64,000 bases of DNA from Frankia alni ACN14a. GTDB taxonomy: Bacteria > Actinomycetota > Actinomycetes > Frankiales > Frankiaceae. A program made the translations under genes and the position numbers. The notes under the pieces are model-generated. The model made no database searches. It had not been told where the DNA came from and saw only the letters and a program-made list of their open reading frames with translations. Below, piece after piece: positions 61,170-64,000 of this stretch. The stretch is from the NCBI RefSeq assembly GCF_000058485.1, contig NC_008278.1:6876962-6940961 (forward strand), written 5' to 3'. Numbering within the stretch: position 1 is the stretch's first letter; every line of letters starts with the position of its first letter.

Positions 61170-61982
61170 ATGCCGACCGCCACCTCTGAGGACGCCCACA
61201 GTTTCGAAGTTTTTCAACATTACGAGCGCCTTCAGTGGAAGGTTTCCGAACTCGGTTTGGAAAACGTCCGCCGCGACCTGGTTGACCCCGCCTACATCTC
61301 GCTCGTCAAGGGTGTCGTCATGGGCGAGGCAACCTCGCTGCCCGGGCTGCACGGATTCCTCAGCGAGTTCGACGACGACTACGACTGCTCGGCCTTCGTG
61401 GCCGTCTGGGCCTACCAGGAGCTCCAGCACCACTACGCGTTCCGGGCCTGGCTGAAGGCGGTCGACGTACACATCGACCAGGCCAGGATCGAGGCGTTGC
61501 GCGAGCCGTACGAGCGTGGCATCACGCCGAGCGCCACCCTGGCCACGAACGTGATCTCCGAGATCATCGTCAACACCGCGTACCGGGCTCTGTCCGCCTG
61601 GGTGCGTGAGCCCGTCCTGTCCGACCTGTTCCTGCGGGCGAGCCGCGACGAGGCCGGCCACGCCCGCGAATTCCTGTACTACCTGAAGCGGCGGCTCGAG
61701 CAGCACCCCGAGGAACTCACCTCGGTCCTGGAACGCATCCATTTCTATGCGACGAGCTCGCGGCTCAACCACCCGGTCGGGGTCTACAAGCATCAGCTCG
61801 TCGAGGAGATGCGGGGCTACGAGACCGTCGACGACGTGATCGACGTCTTCCTGCGGTTCTCGCCGCCGGACGCGCAGGACCGGCTCCAGGCCAAGCTGCG
61901 CCGCGCGCTCGGCAGCGCGCTCGGCCGGGACCTGACCCGGAACTCCGACATCCGACAGGCCCTCGCCGACTCCATGGCGTGA
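61170..61982 (+). CDS. Ferritin-like diiron oxygenase/desaturase
   Basis: A 270-residue all-helical protein with a full diiron ligand set: Glu in VVMGEATS near residue 60, ExxH in YQELQHH near 95, Glu in VISEIIVNTAYRA near 130 and DExxH in SRDEAGHAREF near 170. This matches acyl-ACP desaturase-type ferritin-like enzymes. An acyl carrier protein follows 105 bp downstream, so the substrate is probably ACP-bound. GGAAGGAG precedes the ATG. Whether the pair belongs to the phosphonate pathway is open. Confidence 0.78.
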   Translation: MPTATSEDAHSFEVFQHYERLQWKVSELGLENVRRDLVDPAYISLVKGVVMGEATSLPGLHGFLSEFDDDYDCSAFVAVWAYQELQHHYAFRAWLKAVDVHIDQARIEALREPYERGITPSATLATNVISEIIVNTAYRALSAWVREPVLSDLFLRASRDEAGHAREFLYYLKRRLEQHPEELTSVLERIHFYATSSRLNHPVGVYKHQLVEEMRGYETVDDVIDVFLRFSPPDAQDRLQAKLRRALGSALGRDLTRNSDIRQALADSMA

Positions 61983-62087
61983 CACCCCGGGCTTCGCCGG
62001 CCCGCCGGCCCGCCGGCCGGCGGGGCCGGGGCACGCCCGTCGTCTCATCCGCATCGAACCGCCGATCGCACGATCCGAGGAGTCCCG

Positions 62088-62348
62088 ATGTCGTCATCCC
62101 ACGCCGAGATCGTCAACACGGTGACCGAGATCGTCGCCGGCGCGCTCCGCCTGCCCGCCGAGACCCTCGCCGCGGACCTCAACCTGCGGACGGTCGAGGG
62201 CACGGACTCGGTGAAGGTCCTGCTCGCGATCGCCCGGATCGAGCGCGAGTACAGCATCGAGATCGAGGACGAGGACGTCTTCACCCTGACCACGATCAAC
62301 GACGTCGTCCGCATCGTGCAGGCGCAGCTCACCGAGACGACGGTCTGA
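62088..62348 (+). CDS. Acyl carrier protein
   Basis: An 86-residue carrier protein with the phosphopantetheine serine in GTDSVKVLLAI near residue 44 and the usual four-helix acidic pattern. It accompanies the diiron enzyme and is probably its carrier. CGAGGAG precedes the ATG. No condensing enzymes are nearby, so it is a dedicated rather than a fatty acid synthase ACP. Confidence 0.9.
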   Translation: MSSSHAEIVNTVTEIVAGALRLPAETLAADLNLRTVEGTDSVKVLLAIARIEREYSIEIEDEDVFTLTTINDVVRIVQAQLTETTV

Positions 62349-62385
62349 CGCCGAACCCGCCTCCCTGCCAGCCGGCCGCTTTCCC

Positions 62386-62934
62386 TCAGGTGCCGAGGGC
62401 GTCGAGGACCTCTGCGGCGGGGAGGGCGGCGAGCGCCGCCCCGGGCAGCCACAGTTTGGATCGGCGCAGGCCGGAGCCGACGACGACCCGGGGATGCTCC
62501 GCGACCGCGCGGTCGATCAGCAGCGGCCAGTCGGCGGGCAGCCCGACCGGGGTGATGCCGCCGTGCTCCATCCCGGTGCGGGAGACGGCCGTGTCCATCG
62601 GCGCGAACGACACCTTGCGGGCGGCCAGCCGGCGCCGGACCAGCCCGTTCACGTCCGCCCTTGTCGTCGCGAGGACGACGCACGCCGCGAGCGTGGTCTC
62701 GGCTCCGCGCCGGGCCGCGACGATCACACAGTTCGCCGAGTCGGCCGGCTCGACCCCGTAGCGCGCGCAGAACGCGGCCGTGTCGGCCACCTCTGGGTCG
62801 ATCTGGGCCACCTCGACCCGCTCGACGGGCGGCGCGGACCCCGCGTCCGGCCAGGCCGCCAGCGCCGCCGCGGTCGCCGCCGCGAGCAGGTCCGGTCGGT
62901 GCAGGGCCGGCACCGGCTGGAGAACCTCGGTCAT
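62386..62934 (-). CDS. YbaK/EbsC-type aminoacyl-tRNA deacylase
   Basis: A 182-residue editing-domain protein. Diagnostic segments are ANCVIVAARRG near residue 78, KVSFAPMDTAVSRTGMEHGGITPVG (conserved Lys and GGITPVG loop, near 118) and VVVGSGLRRSKLWLPG. Family members hydrolyse mischarged tRNAs such as Cys- or Ala-tRNAPro. It is convergent with the ACP gene. ATG 62934 gives MTEVLQPVP; a longer frame starts at 62973. Confidence 0.85.
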   Translation of the reverse strand: MTEVLQPVPALHRPDLLAAATAAALAAWPDAGSAPPVERVEVAQIDPEVADTAAFCARYGVEPADSANCVIVAARRGAETTLAACVVLATTRADVNGLVRRRLAARKVSFAPMDTAVSRTGMEHGGITPVGLPADWPLLIDRAVAEHPRVVVGSGLRRSKLWLPGAALAALPAAEVLDALGT

Positions 62935-63057
62935 GCCAGCGAGCGTACGGCGCCGCCGCGGACCTCGATCCATCGACTCGTTAGCGCCGACGCGCCCCCG
63001 CGTGTGGTCCGCGGCGGCCGGTCGGAGGCGGTCCGGCGGAGGCCGCCGGGCGGCACG

Positions 63058-63738
63058 TCAGGACGCGTCGTCGTAGCCCTCGCGGAGGGCGAACCGGGTC
63101 AGCTCCACCCGGTTGCGGAGCTGGAGCTTCCCCAGCACGTTGTGCACATGGTTCTGCACGGTGCGATGCGAGACGCCGAGACGCGCCGCCGCGTCCCGGG
63201 CTGACAGGCCCTTCGCGATCAGGCGCAGCACCTCGATCTCCCGCGCCGTGAGCCGGGGGGTCGACGGCGTCGCGGTCACGTCGCGCGCCGCCCGCGACAT
63301 CTCCCCCAGCACGAGCGCGGCGAGCCCCGCGCTGAAGACGGGGACACCGGCGGCCGTGCGACGCACGGCGTCGACGAGCTCCTCGGGCCGCGCCGACTTG
63401 ACGACGTATCCCGACGCCCCGGCCTGCACCGCCGCGAGGACATCGCCCTGCTCGCCGGAGGCCGAGACGATCAGGACCGCGCCGCCGAACCCGCCGGCCG
63501 CCCCCGGACCGCGCAGGCCCCGGATCACCTCGACGCCCGAGCCGTCCGGGAGCATCAGATCGACAACGACGAGGTCGGGCCGGGTCGCGGCGACCACCCG
63601 CAGCGCCTGCGCCACCGAGCCGGCCGTGCCGACCACCGCGAACCCCGCCTGGTCCAGATCCCGACTCAACGCCTCCCGCCACAGGGGATGGTCGTCGACG
63701 ACCACCACCCTCGCCGGTGGCCTGTCATCGTGGGACAC
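63058..63738 (-). CDS. NarL/LuxR-family response regulator
   Basis: A 226-residue regulator. The receiver has DD near residue 15, phospho-Asp in LVVVDLMLPDGSG and Lys in GYVVKSARPEE. A LuxR helix-turn-helix ends the protein (LTAREIEVLRLIAKGLSARD, VSHRTVQNHVHNVLGKL). The GTG start overlaps the kinase gene stop by 14 nt, making a two-component pair. Confidence 0.94.
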   Translation of the reverse strand: MSHDDRPPARVVVVDDHPLWREALSRDLDQAGFAVVGTAGSVAQALRVVAATRPDLVVVDLMLPDGSGVEVIRGLRGPGAAGGFGGAVLIVSASGEQGDVLAAVQAGASGYVVKSARPEELVDAVRRTAAGVPVFSAGLAALVLGEMSRAARDVTATPSTPRLTAREIEVLRLIAKGLSARDAAARLGVSHRTVQNHVHNVLGKLQLRNRVELTRFALREGYDDAS

Positions 63739-64000
63739 GCAGCTCGACCTCCGTCCCCGCGCCGGGCCGGCTCGTCACGGTCACCGTGCCACCCAGCTCC
63801 CGCACGCGCCCCCGCACCGAGACCGCGAGCCCCAGCCGCCCCTCGGCGGCGGCCTGCTCCGGCCGCCCGGCCGCCATCCCCACCCCGTCGTCCCGGACGG
63901 TCACGACGACCCGGTCGCCGTCGTCCTCCACGAGCACCCAGGCCGACGCCCCGGGGCCGGCATGGCGGGCCACGTTGTCCACCGTGGCCTCGACCGCGGC
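63725..64000 (-). CDS. Sensor histidine kinase, C-terminal fragment
   Basis: The ATPase part of a NarX/DesK-type kinase runs off the window edge. Visible are the N box (AAVEATVDNVARHA), G1 box VRDDGVGM and G2 region GRLGLAVSVRGRVRELGGTV, ending GAGTEVELRVPR. It is the partner of the overlapping LuxR-type regulator. Confidence 0.92.
   Translation of the reverse strand, partial: AAVEATVDNVARHAGPGASAWVLVEDDGDRVVVTVRDDGVGMAAGRPEQAAAEGRLGLAVSVRGRVRELGGTVTVTSRPGAGTEVELRVPR

Overview
The window is high-GC DNA with many GTG and TTG starts, strong GGAGG ribosome sites and families largely confined to actinomycetes (XRE/DUF5753 regulators with DUF397 and DUF6879 partners, FxLD lanthipeptides, MobF relaxase, COG4705 membrane protein). 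It looks like a filamentous actinomycete chromosome, plausibly Frankia or a relative. Roughly the first 35 kb reads as an integrated conjugative or mobilisable element with defence and antibiotic cargo. The last 16 kb carries a phosphonate natural-product cluster.

Layout. 1-7.9 kb: a minus-strand defence operon resembling class 1 DISARM: SNF2-type helicase, a 1594-residue N6-adenine methyltransferase whose recognition region has clearly lower GC, then a second large helicase cut off by the window edge. 8.3-14.8 kb: MobF relaxase/helicase, a small excisionase-like HTH protein and a coiled-coil protein behind a palindromic operator. 15.6-19.6 kb: a two-gene module, a small membrane protein overlapping a NACHT-WD40 NLR-like protein. 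The C-terminus of the first and the N-terminus of the second share a short G/Q/N motif of amyloid-signalling type. The module is bracketed by two copies of a stem-loop repeat. 20-28.1 kb: an FxLD-class lanthipeptide cluster (precursor, PIMT-like methyltransferase, LanB, LanC, separate SpaB_C-like protein, accessory helical protein). 28.2-33.2 kb: two XRE/DUF5753 regulator modules, an anti-sigma-type ATPase and a degenerate NUDIX protein. 33.4-34.9 kb: a tyrosine recombinase next to a tRNA 3'-end-like sequence, the probable right attachment site. 35-40.2 kb: COG4705 membrane protein, a two-component system, and a decayed second copy of the relaxase 3' end. The 53-bp repeat at that copy also supplies the last codons of the histidine kinase.

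40.5-47.7 kb is ordinary accessory chromosome: aldehyde dehydrogenase, LLM-type flavin oxidoreductase, DUF2267 protein, TetR with three 18-bp operator copies, monooxygenase-fold protein and a class C beta-lactamase-type hydrolase.

48.0-58.1 kb is a tightly overlapping plus-strand operon: panC paralogue, aldehyde dehydrogenase, methyltransferase, MFS exporter, hydroxyethylphosphonate dioxygenase (HEPD), 2-hydroxyacid dehydrogenase, PEP mutase, phosphonopyruvate decarboxylase and phosphonoacetaldehyde reductase. A convergent pair (class III aminotransferase, second dehydrogenase) follows. From known chemistry these give PEP -> phosphonopyruvate -> phosphonoacetaldehyde -> 2-hydroxyethylphosphonate -> hydroxymethylphosphonate, with oxidation and transamination possible afterwards. 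The PanC paralogue is the most unusual member and suggests an amide-linked, perhaps pantothenate-like, phosphonate product. A diiron oxygenase/acyl carrier protein pair lies just beyond. The window ends with a YbaK-type deacylase and a LuxR-type two-component system.

The two best candidates for undescribed biology are the membrane-protein/NACHT-WD40 pair and the PanC-containing phosphonate cluster.
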